Origin: Thermoanaerobaculum sp.
GTDB lineage: Bacteria; Acidobacteriota; Thermoanaerobaculia; Multivoradales; UBA5704
Assembly (NCBI GenBank): GCA_021154885.1
Contig: JAJKHS010000136.1
Location: 62,001 to 126,000, forward strand
Direction of reading: 5' to 3'
Length of the DNA stretch: 64,000 nucleotides
Shown here: positions 1-6,971 of the stretch, piece after piece
Numbering within the stretch: the first letter of the stretch is position 1
Layout of the letters: each line of letters opens with the position of its first letter
Program-made: the position numbers and the translations under genes
The notes under the pieces: generated by a model
The model's input: the letters and a program-made list of their open reading frames with translations, nothing else
Databases searched by the model: none
Told to the model about the DNA's origin: nothing

Positions 1-2
1 CT

Positions 3-692
3 AACTTCCTTGACACCCTGGCTGAAAGCGCCGGGCTTTACTATGAGAAGGGACTTGCCAGTCTGGCATCCCGGCGGCCGAGACCGGAGGTTCTCCTGCC
101 TGTCGAGCGAGAGCAATGGTCCCAGATGCTGCGCCAGCGAGGAGAGGATCTTCAAGTTGAAAAGAAATACAACGACGCTGCCGAGAGTTTTCAAACGGCT
201 GTCTGTCTCTCACCCAATGATCCAGAGCTTCTCGTGTCCCTGGGTCAAGCACTGAGTCATTCAGGTCGATTGAATGAGGCAGAGTCAAATTTACAGAAGG
301 CGCTCGAGCTTCGACTGAAGAGGCCTGAGGAAGGTTTGCAGGTTGCGACTGCTTTCGAGAGGTTAGCCCGAGCTTACGAAGAGAGCGGGGACGAGGAAGA
401 GATCCATGCTCTGAATAATAGGGCTCTCATTGAGCTCGAGACAGCACAGCGAAACAACGAAGAGCTCGCCCGCTTTGTATCCAGGTACCCTGCTCTGCTT
501 CATGAGAAGGGGCGGGACGATCAGGCTGAGATTATCACGGGACGACTGCGAGCCGCGGGATGGGGGCGCCTCCTCACCACAACTCCGCCATCGGAGCAGG
601 GTGCGAAAGATAACGCGACGAAGACTGAGCTATCGGGGCAGACGTCATCGAAGGACACGCCCCACGAGTCGCCTCGGAAGCCGCCGGTCTAG
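3..692 (+). CDS. TPR-repeat protein, 5' end outside window
   Basis: The frame is open from the first bases of the window to the TAG at 690-692, so about 229 C-terminal residues are visible and the start lies upstream. The visible part holds tetratricopeptide-type helical pairs: a repeat around the stretch AAESFQTAVCLSPNDPELL, then one around LGQALSHSGRLNEAESNLQKAL and a weaker one around AFERLARAYEESGDEEEIH. The last 40 residues are low-complexity (Ser/Thr/Pro/Lys) and end in PRKPPV. TPRs are protein-binding scaffolds; nothing visible identifies an enzyme. The DNA is less GC-rich than the genes to the right, and the gene ends within 20 bases of a broken restriction gene fragment, which suggests a recombined accessory region. 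Domains upstream of the window may define its real role. Confidence 0.75.
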   Translation, partial: NFLDTLAESAGLYYEKGLASLASRRPRPEVLLPVEREQWSQMLRQRGEDLQVEKKYNDAAESFQTAVCLSPNDPELLVSLGQALSHSGRLNEAESNLQKALELRLKRPEEGLQVATAFERLARAYEESGDEEEIHALNNRALIELETAQRNNEELARFVSRYPALLHEKGRDDQAEIITGRLRAAGWGRLLTTTPPSEQGAKDNATKTELSGQTSSKDTPHESPRKPPV

Positions 693-1062
693 ACCTTGTT
701 AGACTTGTCTCGGTGAAGCGGGTCTCGACGCCGGTGCTCTGGTAGAGGAAGGGGAGGGGATCGGAGGCGCGCGGGAGGTGGTCCGGCATGCCGGTGGAGT
801 ACTTGCCGGTCTGGGGCTCGACGCCGGTCAAGGTGGCGCCGGCCTTCTTGGCTTCGACGACGCCGGCGGCCCGGCGATCGACGTAGAGGAGATAGTCGGC
901 GGAGCCGTGGCCCGATTTGAGGGGGAGCTCCCGGATGGCCACGCCGCGACCGGCGTGGAGATTGACGGCGCTCGCATCCTGCACGGCCCAGCCGGCCGCG
1001 ATGAGGGCGGCGTCGATCGCCTCGCGGGCGGCGGCTTCGGGTAGCTTGGCCATCGAGCGCAT
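574..1062 (-). pseudogene. Truncated type I restriction enzyme R subunit (HsdR N-terminal fragment)
   Basis: The frame starts MRSMAKLPEAAAREAID and carries the start of an HsdR-like nuclease domain: the ADYLLY strand followed by GVVEAKKAG supplies the D...ExK residues of a PD-(D/E)XK fold. It continues through GVEPQTGKYSTG and FLYQSTGVETRFT, a stretch typical of type I R subunits. After that (about position 711) the frame degenerates into unrelated Ser/Thr-rich sequence and stops at 574. Full HsdR proteins are roughly 800-1100 residues, so the helicase part is missing. No hsdM or hsdS is present. The loss of homology falls beside the end of the convergent TPR gene at 692, so it looks like a deletion or insertion scar. 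The family call is from recognised motifs; the breakpoint is inferred. Confidence 0.75.
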
Positions 1063-1118
1063 TCTGTCTGATTCTTGAGGCAGGTGCCAGCGCCTCTGAT
1101 TCTGGATATCCCGGCCCT

Positions 1119-1444
1119 TCAGGCGGCGGCAGAGAGGCGCAGGTTCATCACTCGCCAGAACGTGGCGACCGCTTCGGGCTTGCCGTCGAAGTAGTCCTCG
1201 AAAAATCCGCAGTCGTTGAGGGGGGCGGATAGGCGTAGCGCTCGTTGTCTTCGCCGAGCTCGTTCACCCAGTCGTCCGGCTCGCGGGCGTCGACGACAGT
1301 GAAGATCTTGTGTGGGTAGAGGTCGGGCCTTCCCTGGTCGTTCAAGATCCGGAGGTCACCGGCCTCGATACCAAGGACCACGTAGGGTTGGCCCGGCGTC
1401 AGGTCCGGGTAGCGTGAGTCGCGTTCGGGTAGCTCGACGATCAT
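1119..1444 (-). pseudogene. Small hypothetical protein broken by a frameshift in a C run
   Basis: The gene begins MIVELPERDSRYPDLTPGQP at 1444 and reads well to ERYAYPPP. At a run of six C (minus strand, near 1224-1231) the frame changes. The original frame continues as Ser/Thr-rich nonsense to 1148. The alternative frame continues as LNDCGFFEDYFDGKPEAVA and then TFWRVMNLRLSAA to a stop at 1119. Restoring one C joins both halves into a plausible protein of about 107 residues, PPP-LNDCGFFEDYF. It is acidic and probably cytosolic; I do not recognise a named family. Either this is a genuine inactivated gene, in keeping with the neighbouring hsdR fragment, or a base was lost from a homopolymer during sequencing. 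Confidence 0.65.
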
Positions 1445-1593
1445 CGTTCGGTGGCCTGTTTCCGCCTCAGCTCCACCCCGTTCGGCCCGTCGGGCTACCA
1501 CGCGCCCGCGGTTCCATCCTAGCAGAGCCAAGGCTGCGGTCCATGGTGCCCGCGGGGCGTCCGGGATGTCGGGCCGAAGGCCGCCGCCCCCTG

Positions 1594-1626
1594 GAGACGC
1601 CCCACGGGGTTCCCCGTGGGCGTCTC
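1594..1626. repeat. Palindromic REP-like hairpin (GAGACGCC type)
   Basis: The arms GAGACGCCCCACGGGG and CCCCGTGGGCGTCTC pair almost perfectly, with one extra C in the left arm, around a 2-base loop. It lies 55 bases upstream of the E1-alpha start, in the gap 1445-1680 where I see no other gene. It could be a dispersed palindromic repeat or a transcript-processing hairpin. There is no T tract, so it is not a clear terminator. Confidence 0.6.
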
Positions 1627-1680
1627 TACATTTGGGAGGTACCGCCCAGAGCCCTCTCTCCTGATACCATCCCCCCGCCC

Positions 1681-2670
1681 ATGACGACCTCGCTGCCCAC
1701 CCTGCCCGACCGCGACCTGCTGCTCTGGATGTACGAGCGGATGGGACTGATTCGCGAATTTGAAGAGCGGCTGAAGACGCTGGTGGAGCGGGGGGTGCCG
1801 GTGGGGCCCGTCCACTTCTATACGGGGCAGGAGGCGGTCGCCGTAGGGGTGTGCGCGGCGCTGCGGCAGACGGACTGGATCGCCTCGACTCACCGCGGCC
1901 ATGGCCACTGCATCGCCAAGGGGGTGGACGTGCGCGCCATGATGGCCGAGCTGTATGGCAAGGTGACGGGGACCAACCGCGGCAAGGGGGGCTCGATGCA
2001 CATCACCGACGTGCGCGTCGGGATGCTCGGAGTCAACCCCATCGTCGGCATGGGCACGCCGCATGCCGTGGGCGCTGCACTCTCGGCGCGGGTCAGGGGG
2101 ACCGACGAGGTGGCCGTGGCCTTCTTCGGCGAGGGCGCGACCAGCATGGGGGTCGTTCACGAGGCGATGAACATGGCCGCCGTGTGGTCCCTGCCCGTGA
2201 TCTTCGTCTGCGAGAACAACGGCTACGCCCAGACGACGCCGGTCGAGTACGCGGTGGCCGCCGATCGCATCTCGGACCGGGCGGCGGCCTATCGCATGCC
2301 CGGCGTCACGGTCGACGGCCAGGACGTGATCGCCGTCTGGGAGGCGGCCGGCGAGGCGGTGCGCCGGGGCCGGGCGGGCGGCGGTCCGAGCCTCGTCGAG
2401 TGTCTGACGTACCGCTACTACGGCCATCACCAAGGGGACGAGACCCACCGCTACCGCACGGCGGACGAGGAGCGGACGGCTCGCGAGCGCGACTGTCTGC
2501 GGCGCTTCCGGGAGGTCCTCTTCGCGCAGGGGATCGCGGGCGCGGAGGTCGAGGGAATCGACACGCGCAACCGGGAGCGTCTCGACGAGGCGATCACCTT
2601 CGCCGAGAGGAGCCCGGTTCCCGGACCGGAGGAGCTGCTGGCCGACGTGTATGTGGAGAATGAATCGTGA
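1681..2670 (+). CDS. 2-oxoacid/acetoin dehydrogenase complex E1 alpha subunit (pdhA/acoA-like)
   Basis: This is the thiamine-diphosphate-binding alpha half of an E1 decarboxylase, 329 residues, the usual length. Visible motifs are VHFYTGQEAVAVGV near residue 43, THRGHGHCIAKGVD, the RGKGGSMHI signature, and the ThDP/Mg motif that runs from FFGEGATSMG to ENNGYAQ. The ATG at 1681 is the first that leaves a family-like N terminus; no strong ribosome-binding site precedes it. The stop overlaps the GTG of the E1-beta gene (GTGA), so the two are translationally coupled. The complex decarboxylates a 2-oxoacid, or cleaves acetoin, and passes the acyl group to lipoyl-E2. The substrate cannot be settled from sequence: the style is closer to acetoin/pyruvate enzymes than to branched-chain ones. 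Confidence 0.9.
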   Translation: MTTSLPTLPDRDLLLWMYERMGLIREFEERLKTLVERGVPVGPVHFYTGQEAVAVGVCAALRQTDWIASTHRGHGHCIAKGVDVRAMMAELYGKVTGTNRGKGGSMHITDVRVGMLGVNPIVGMGTPHAVGAALSARVRGTDEVAVAFFGEGATSMGVVHEAMNMAAVWSLPVIFVCENNGYAQTTPVEYAVAADRISDRAAAYRMPGVTVDGQDVIAVWEAAGEAVRRGRAGGGPSLVECLTYRYYGHHQGDETHRYRTADEERTARERDCLRRFREVLFAQGIAGAEVEGIDTRNRERLDEAITFAERSPVPGPEELLADVYVENES

Positions 2671-3728
2671 GCATCGAGGGTTCCACCCGCGATCTGACCT
2701 TCAGTCAGGCGATCAACAACGCGCTACGGCTGGAGATGCGGCGCGATCCCACGGTGATCGTGATGGGGGAGGACGTGGCCGGGGCCGCGGGGCGCGCTCA
2801 CCTGGGTCTCTCGGACGCCTGGGGCGGCCCGCTGCGCGCCACCCGCGGTCTGATCCGCGAGTTCGGACCGCAGCGGGTGATCGATACGCCGATCTCGGAG
2901 ATGGGTTTCGTGGGCGCCGCCGTGGGCGCGGCCATGACCGGCCTGCGTCCGGTGGTGGAGATCATGTTCGCCGATCTGATCGGCTGCTGTTACGATCAGA
3001 TTATCAATCAAGCGGCCAAGATGCATTACATGATGGGCGGCCAGGTGGACCTGCCGCTCGTCATCCGCACCGCCTACGGCATGCACGGCTTCAAGCGCAG
3101 CTACGGCGGCGGCGCCGCGGCCCAGCACTCGCAGACGCTCTACGCCGTGCTCGCCCACGTCCCCGGTCTCAAGGTCGTCGTCCCCACCACGGCCTACAAC
3201 GCCAAGGGGCTGACGATCGCCGCCATTCGCGACAACGGGCCGGTGGTCGTGATGGAGCACAAGTTCCTGGGCAGCGCGGCCAAGGGGCCGGTGCCGGAGG
3301 GGGAGTACACGGTGCCCATCGGCAAGGCGGAGGTCGTCCGCCGCGGCTCCGACGTCACGCTGTGCGGGATTGGCCGCATGACCCACGTCTGCCTGGAGGC
3401 GGCCGAGACGCTCGCCGGCCGGGGCATGAGCGCCGAGGTGGTGGACGTGCTGACCCTCGCGCCGCTGGACGAGGCCACGATCCTGGAGTCGGTTTCTCAT
3501 ACCCACTGCCTGGTGGTGGTGGACGAGGACACGCCCACCGCCTCGATGGCGCGCGACATCGCGGCGCGGGTGGCCGATAAAGGTTTCGATTCTCTCGACG
3601 CGCCGATCAAGACCGTCACCGCCCCTGAGGCGCCGGTGCCCTTCGCCGCCGTCCTCGAGGCCCGCTACGCGCCGCGGGCCGCGGACGTCGTGGCCGCGGT
3701 GGAAGGGCTGTTCAACTCGATGGATTGA
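2667..3728 (+). CDS. 2-oxoacid/acetoin dehydrogenase complex E1 beta subunit (pdhB/acoB-like)
   Basis: This is the beta half of the heterotetrameric E1, 353 residues, with a GTG start in the GTGA overlap with E1-alpha. It contains the family features FSQAINNALRLEM, VIVMGEDVAG, RVIDTPISEMGFVGAAVG, and RSYGGGAAAQHSQ, whose His lies at the active-site entrance. The C-terminal transketolase-type domain has GSDVTLCGIGRM and VVDVLTLAPLD. It pairs with the preceding alpha subunit to bind thiamine diphosphate at the interface. Four bases separate it from the E2 gene, so the three form one operon. No dihydrolipoamide dehydrogenase (E3) follows, so E3 must be encoded elsewhere. Confidence 0.92.
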   Translation: MSIEGSTRDLTFSQAINNALRLEMRRDPTVIVMGEDVAGAAGRAHLGLSDAWGGPLRATRGLIREFGPQRVIDTPISEMGFVGAAVGAAMTGLRPVVEIMFADLIGCCYDQIINQAAKMHYMMGGQVDLPLVIRTAYGMHGFKRSYGGGAAAQHSQTLYAVLAHVPGLKVVVPTTAYNAKGLTIAAIRDNGPVVVMEHKFLGSAAKGPVPEGEYTVPIGKAEVVRRGSDVTLCGIGRMTHVCLEAAETLAGRGMSAEVVDVLTLAPLDEATILESVSHTHCLVVVDEDTPTASMARDIAARVADKGFDSLDAPIKTVTAPEAPVPFAAVLEARYAPRAADVVAAVEGLFNSMD

Positions 3729-3732
3729 TTCC

Positions 3733-4827
3733 GTGGCCCAGCGCATCGTCATGCCGTCCTTCGGGATGTACACCGCCGAGGGAAATCTCGGCCGCTGGCT
3801 CGTTCCCGCCGGCGCGGCGGTGCAGGCCGGGGATCTCATCGTGGAGATCGTCACCGAGAAGGCCACGTACGAGGTCGAATCGCCCGGGTCGGGAATCCTC
3901 CACCCTGTGGCGGTCGAAGGGGAAAACCTTACGGTTGAAGGATTGATCGGCTGGATCCTCGCCGCGGGCGAAGCGCCGCCGGGATCGGCGCCGGCGCCCA
4001 TGGTGTCCGCCGATCGCGTTAAGGCGAGCCCCGTGGCGCGCCGGCTGGCGGCGGAGAAGGGGATCGATCTCGCGAGCCTCACGGGCACCGGTCCGGGAGG
4101 GCGGATCGTGGAGGCGGACGTGCTCGCCGCAACCGTCGCGCCGCGGGAATCTCCATGGCGAATCCGTGAACGCATCCCCCTCACCGGAGCGCGCAGGACG
4201 ATCGCCGAGCGCCTGCGGCGCAGCGTGGACACGGCGGTGTCGCTGACCCTCACCCGCGAGGTCTGGGCCGAGGCGCTGGTGGCGGCCCGGAAAAACCTTG
4301 CGATTCCCTGGGACGCTCTGTTCGTCAAGCTCTTCGCCCAGTCGCTGCGCGAGCGGCCCGAGCTGAACGCGGTGATCGAGGATGGCGAGATCCTGCTCCT
4401 CGACGAGGTGCACGTGGGCTTCGCCGTTTCGCTCCCCGGCGGCCTCGTGGTGCCGGTGATCCGCGACGCCGATTCCCGGCCGCTGGCTGAAATCGCCGCC
4501 GACGTCCGCGATCTCGCCGATCGAGCCCGGACTGGAGCGCTGCGCCCCCAGGACGTCCTCGGCGGCACGGCCACGGTGACCAACCTCGGAGCGCACGGGA
4601 TCGACGCCTTCACCCCGGTGCTCAATCCGCCGCAATCGGCGATCCTCGGCGTCGGCCGCATCGCCGAGCGGCCGGTGGTGGAGGACGGCCGCCTCGCCGT
4701 GGGCTGGACCTGCGTCCTCAGCCTCACCTTCGATCACCGGGTGACCGACGGCGCGCCGGCGGCCGAGTTGCTGGCGGCGGTGGCGCGGCGGATGAACGAT
4801 CCGAGTTGTTTTGAGTCCCTGGGTTGA
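3733..4827 (+). CDS. Lipoyl-dependent acyltransferase E2 component of the dehydrogenase complex
   Basis: The protein has 364 residues, with a GTG start 4 bases after the E1-beta stop. Domain order: one N-terminal lipoyl domain (MPSFGMYTAEGNL...EIVTEKATYEVESP, the K of TEKA being the lipoylated lysine), a peripheral-subunit-binding domain around KASPVARRLAAEKGIDL, and a catalytic domain. The catalytic end carries the FDHRVTDGAPA motif, the family's His and Asp (HxxxDG). The catalytic domain transfers the acyl group from lipoate to CoA. It is compact, with a single lipoyl domain and short linkers, compared with proteobacterial E2 chains. It completes an E1a-E1b-E2 operon. Confidence 0.92.
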   Translation: MAQRIVMPSFGMYTAEGNLGRWLVPAGAAVQAGDLIVEIVTEKATYEVESPGSGILHPVAVEGENLTVEGLIGWILAAGEAPPGSAPAPMVSADRVKASPVARRLAAEKGIDLASLTGTGPGGRIVEADVLAATVAPRESPWRIRERIPLTGARRTIAERLRRSVDTAVSLTLTREVWAEALVAARKNLAIPWDALFVKLFAQSLRERPELNAVIEDGEILLLDEVHVGFAVSLPGGLVVPVIRDADSRPLAEIAADVRDLADRARTGALRPQDVLGGTATVTNLGAHGIDAFTPVLNPPQSAILGVGRIAERPVVEDGRLAVGWTCVLSLTFDHRVTDGAPAAELLAAVARRMNDPSCFESLG

Positions 4828-4875
4828 CGAATCGATGTCGCCGAACACCAGGAAGACCCTTGAAGCTAGGCCCCC

Positions 4876-4966
4876 CTGGGACCGCCGGCGTCCCGCCGGC
4901 AACTTACTCCGTTTCTTTTGGATGAAAAACGGAGTTAGCAGGCCGGCGGGACGCCGGCGGTCTCAG
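4876..4966. repeat. Long palindromic repeat (GCCGGCGTCCCGCCGGC type)
   Basis: The 21-base arm at 4880-4900 is exactly the reverse complement of 4942-4962. A few further bases outside pair imperfectly, and inside them ACTCCGTTT pairs with AAACGGAGT. The result is a roughly 90-base hairpin with a short AT-rich tip, filling the gap between the E2 and transketolase genes. It may act as an mRNA barrier between the two transcription units or be a non-autonomous repeat; it contains no coding frame. Dispersed elements with similar GC-rich arms are common in large GC-rich genomes (general knowledge, not checked here). Confidence 0.75.
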
Positions 4967-4989
4967 GCAAGAGCATGAGGGAACCTCCC

Positions 4990-5805
4990 ATGTTACCAAC
5001 CCCCGAGCTTGCCCGCCGCATCCGCCGCCACTCGGTGCTGATGACGAGCCGCGCCAACGCCTCGCACATCGGCTCGTCCCTCTCCATGGCTGATCTGCTG
5101 GCCGTGCTCTACGGTGAATTCCTGCGCTTCGATCCGCAACACCCGGACTGGCCGGACCGCGACCGCTTCATCCTGAGCAAGGGGCACGGCTGTGCGGCCC
5201 TCTACGCCGTGCTGGCCGAGACCGGCTACTTCCCCGTCGAACGCTTGGAAACCTTTTATCAGGACGGCTCGCCGCTCGCCGGACACGCCACGCACAAGGA
5301 CGTGGCGGGCGTCGAGGTGTCGACCGGCTCGCTCGGTCACGGCCTCTCGCTCGGCACCGGCATGGCGCTGGCGGGGAAGCGGGACGGCAAGGCTCACCGC
5401 GTCTGGGTTCTGCTGAGCGACGGCGAGTGTGACGAGGGCTCCACCTGGGAGCCGGCCCTCTTCGCCCCCCACCACCGGCTGGACAACCTGGTGGCGATCG
5501 TCGACTACAACAAGATCCAGAGCTTCGGCACGGTCAAGGAGGTGCTAGACCTGGAGCCGCTGGCGGACAAGTGGCGGGCCTTCGGCTGGGGCGTGCGCGA
5601 GATCGACGGTCACGATCTTGGGGCCATCCGCGAGGCCTTCGCCGCCGTGCCGTTCGTGGCGGACCGGCCGAGCTGCATCGTGGCTCATACGATCAAGGGC
5701 AAGGGCGTGAGCTATATGGAGAACCAGCTCCTCTGGCATTACCGGGCGCCGCGGGGCCAGGACCTGGAGATTGCGCTTCGCGAAATCGGAGAGGAGTCCC
5801 AGTGA
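4990..5805 (+). CDS. Transketolase, N-terminal subunit
   Basis: This is the thiamine-diphosphate-binding half of a split transketolase, about 271 residues. Motifs: SRANASHIGSSLSMADLL, SKGHGCAALYAVL, STGSLGHGLSLGTGMAL, and the ThDP/Mg site that runs from LSDGECDEGSTWE to VDYNKIQSFG. I choose the ATG at 4990 because GAGGGA lies 7 bases upstream; an in-frame ATG at 4975 would add MREPP. The stop overlaps the GTG of the C-terminal subunit (GTGA). It transfers two-carbon ketol units in the pentose phosphate pathway, in which split enzymes are well known. It lies downstream of the dehydrogenase operon but is separated from it by a large palindrome, so it is probably a separate unit. Confidence 0.92.
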   Translation: MLPTPELARRIRRHSVLMTSRANASHIGSSLSMADLLAVLYGEFLRFDPQHPDWPDRDRFILSKGHGCAALYAVLAETGYFPVERLETFYQDGSPLAGHATHKDVAGVEVSTGSLGHGLSLGTGMALAGKRDGKAHRVWVLLSDGECDEGSTWEPALFAPHHRLDNLVAIVDYNKIQSFGTVKEVLDLEPLADKWRAFGWGVREIDGHDLGAIREAFAAVPFVADRPSCIVAHTIKGKGVSYMENQLLWHYRAPRGQDLEIALREIGEESQ

Positions 5806-6722
5806 GGACCGCCTTTCTGGAGACCCTCTTCGAGCTGGCGAAGGCGGACGAGCGGATCGTCTTCCTCACCGGCGACCTCGGCTTCAGCGTCGTCGAGCCC
5901 TTTGCCCGGCAGCTTCCGAAGCAGTTCGTCAACGCCGGTGTGGCCGAGCAGAACATGACGGCCATCGCCGCCGGCATGGCGCTGTCGGGCAAGATCGCCC
6001 TCACCTATTCGATCGCCAACTTCCCGACTTTGCGCTGCCTGGAGCACATTCGCAACGACGTCTGCTATCACGAGGCGAACGTGAAGATCGTGGCCGTGGG
6101 TGGCGGCTTCGCCTACGGCGCGCTCGGAGCGAGCCATCACGCGACCGAGGAACTGGGGGTCATGCGCATGATGCCGGGGATGACGGTCGTCGCTCCGGCT
6201 GATCCGATCGAAGCGCGGCTCGCCACCCGCGCCATCGTGGCCCACCCCGGCCCCTGCTACATCCGGCTCGGCAAGGCGGGGGAGCCGAACGTCCACGAGG
6301 GACCGATCGATTTTGAGCTCGGCCGCGCCATCCAGGTGCGCGACGGCCGGGACGTCACCCTCCTTTCGACCGGCGGCATGCTCAAGACCGCTGTCGGCGT
6401 GGCCCGCCGCCTGGCCGAGCGCGGCGTCGAAGCCCGGGTGCTCAGCCTGCATACCCTGAAACCCCTGGACACGGAAGCCGTGCTCGCCGCGGCGCGGGAG
6501 ACGGGCGCGGTCGTCACCCTGGAGCAGCACAGCATCATCGGAGGGCTCGGCAGCGCCGTGGCTGAGGTCCTCGCCGAGTCGGGCCTGCCCGTGAAATTCA
6601 AGCGGATCGGCCTGCCCTCGGCCTTCTCGCCAAGGGTGGGGAGCCAGCAGTATCTGGAGGAGCAGAACGGGCTGACGGAGGAGCCGGTGCTGCGGGCGGT
6701 GGAGGGGCTGCTGGGAAGGTAG
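5802..6722 (+). CDS. Transketolase, C-terminal subunit
   Basis: This is the pyrimidine-binding plus C-terminal part of the split transketolase, 306 residues, starting at the GTG inside the GTGA overlap (VRTAFLETLFELAKADERI). Visible features are FLTGDLGFSV, FVNAGVAEQNMTAIAAGMAL with the conserved Glu of the AEQ motif that activates the cofactor, GGGFAYGALGASHHATE, and the C-terminal VVTLEQHSIIGGLGSAVAE. Together with the preceding gene it makes one transketolase. The partner arrangement is the same as in other bacterial split enzymes, where 1-deoxyxylulose-5-phosphate synthase-like sequences are the nearest relatives. Confident on family, less so on the exact sugar substrates. Confidence 0.92.
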   Translation: MRTAFLETLFELAKADERIVFLTGDLGFSVVEPFARQLPKQFVNAGVAEQNMTAIAAGMALSGKIALTYSIANFPTLRCLEHIRNDVCYHEANVKIVAVGGGFAYGALGASHHATEELGVMRMMPGMTVVAPADPIEARLATRAIVAHPGPCYIRLGKAGEPNVHEGPIDFELGRAIQVRDGRDVTLLSTGGMLKTAVGVARRLAERGVEARVLSLHTLKPLDTEAVLAAARETGAVVTLEQHSIIGGLGSAVAEVLAESGLPVKFKRIGLPSAFSPRVGSQQYLEEQNGLTEEPVLRAVEGLLGR

Positions 6723-6731
6723 TTTCGAGAG

Positions 6732-6768
6732 AAAAAAGGGGGACGGGCTCTGTCCGTAGCCCGTCCCC
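6732..6768 (-). terminator. Rho-independent terminator, minus strand
   Basis: The arms at 6739-6749 and 6758-6768 (GGGGACGGGCT with AGCCCGTCCCC) are perfectly complementary around an 8-base loop. On the minus strand the stem is followed by CC and six T, the form of an intrinsic terminator. On the plus strand it has no T tract, so it is not a good terminator for the transketolase operon, although the stem may still stabilise that mRNA's 3' end. Confidence 0.6.
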
Positions 6769-6870
6769 TGAAGGAGGCGCCGCCGCTGAGGCGGTCGTCG
6801 TGACACCCTTCTCCAGCGCAAAGGCGATGCCCGCCTTCGTCCGTTTCGGTCCTGATCGCTAACTCTTTTC
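6732..6870 (-). ncRNA. Candidate structured small RNA on the minus strand
   Basis: The gap 6723-6971 has no convincing gene. Read on the minus strand it shows stable elements in series: a 6-bp stem AAGGCG/CGCCTT (6821-6826 with 6832-6837), a CCGC/GCGG hairpin (6783-6794), then a perfect 11-bp terminator stem followed by six U. No minus-strand protein gene ends here: the next minus gene starts at 11031 and stops at 8491, beyond the activator gene. A terminator with no gene in front of it suggests a short untranslated transcript of about 100-140 nt. The 5' end is a guess; an AT-rich stretch at about 6863-6890 could hold its promoter. I cannot match it to a named RNA family. Confidence 0.35.
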
Positions 6871-6971
6871 TTTTTAGTTATTTGTGGGTTCCCACGGGCC
6901 TTGGCACGGTTGCGAAAGGGGTGTACTATCTGGGGTGGCAATGCCATACCTCGGGTGAGGAAACCATAGAC

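Noticed and set aside
2724-4727. 667-codon minus-strand frame across E1-beta and E2
   Set aside because: It is antisense to two clear enzyme genes and shows no domain; it results from GC-rich codon bias.
6909-6925. Sigma-54 promoter (TGGCACGGTTGC) before the activator gene
   Set aside because: The GG and GC elements are about three bases too close together for the -24/-12 spacing.
6882-6971. Upstream GTG start for the sigma-54 activator
   Set aside because: It would add 30 residues unlike the GAF family and lacks a ribosome-binding site, whereas ATG 6972 has GAGGAAACC in place.
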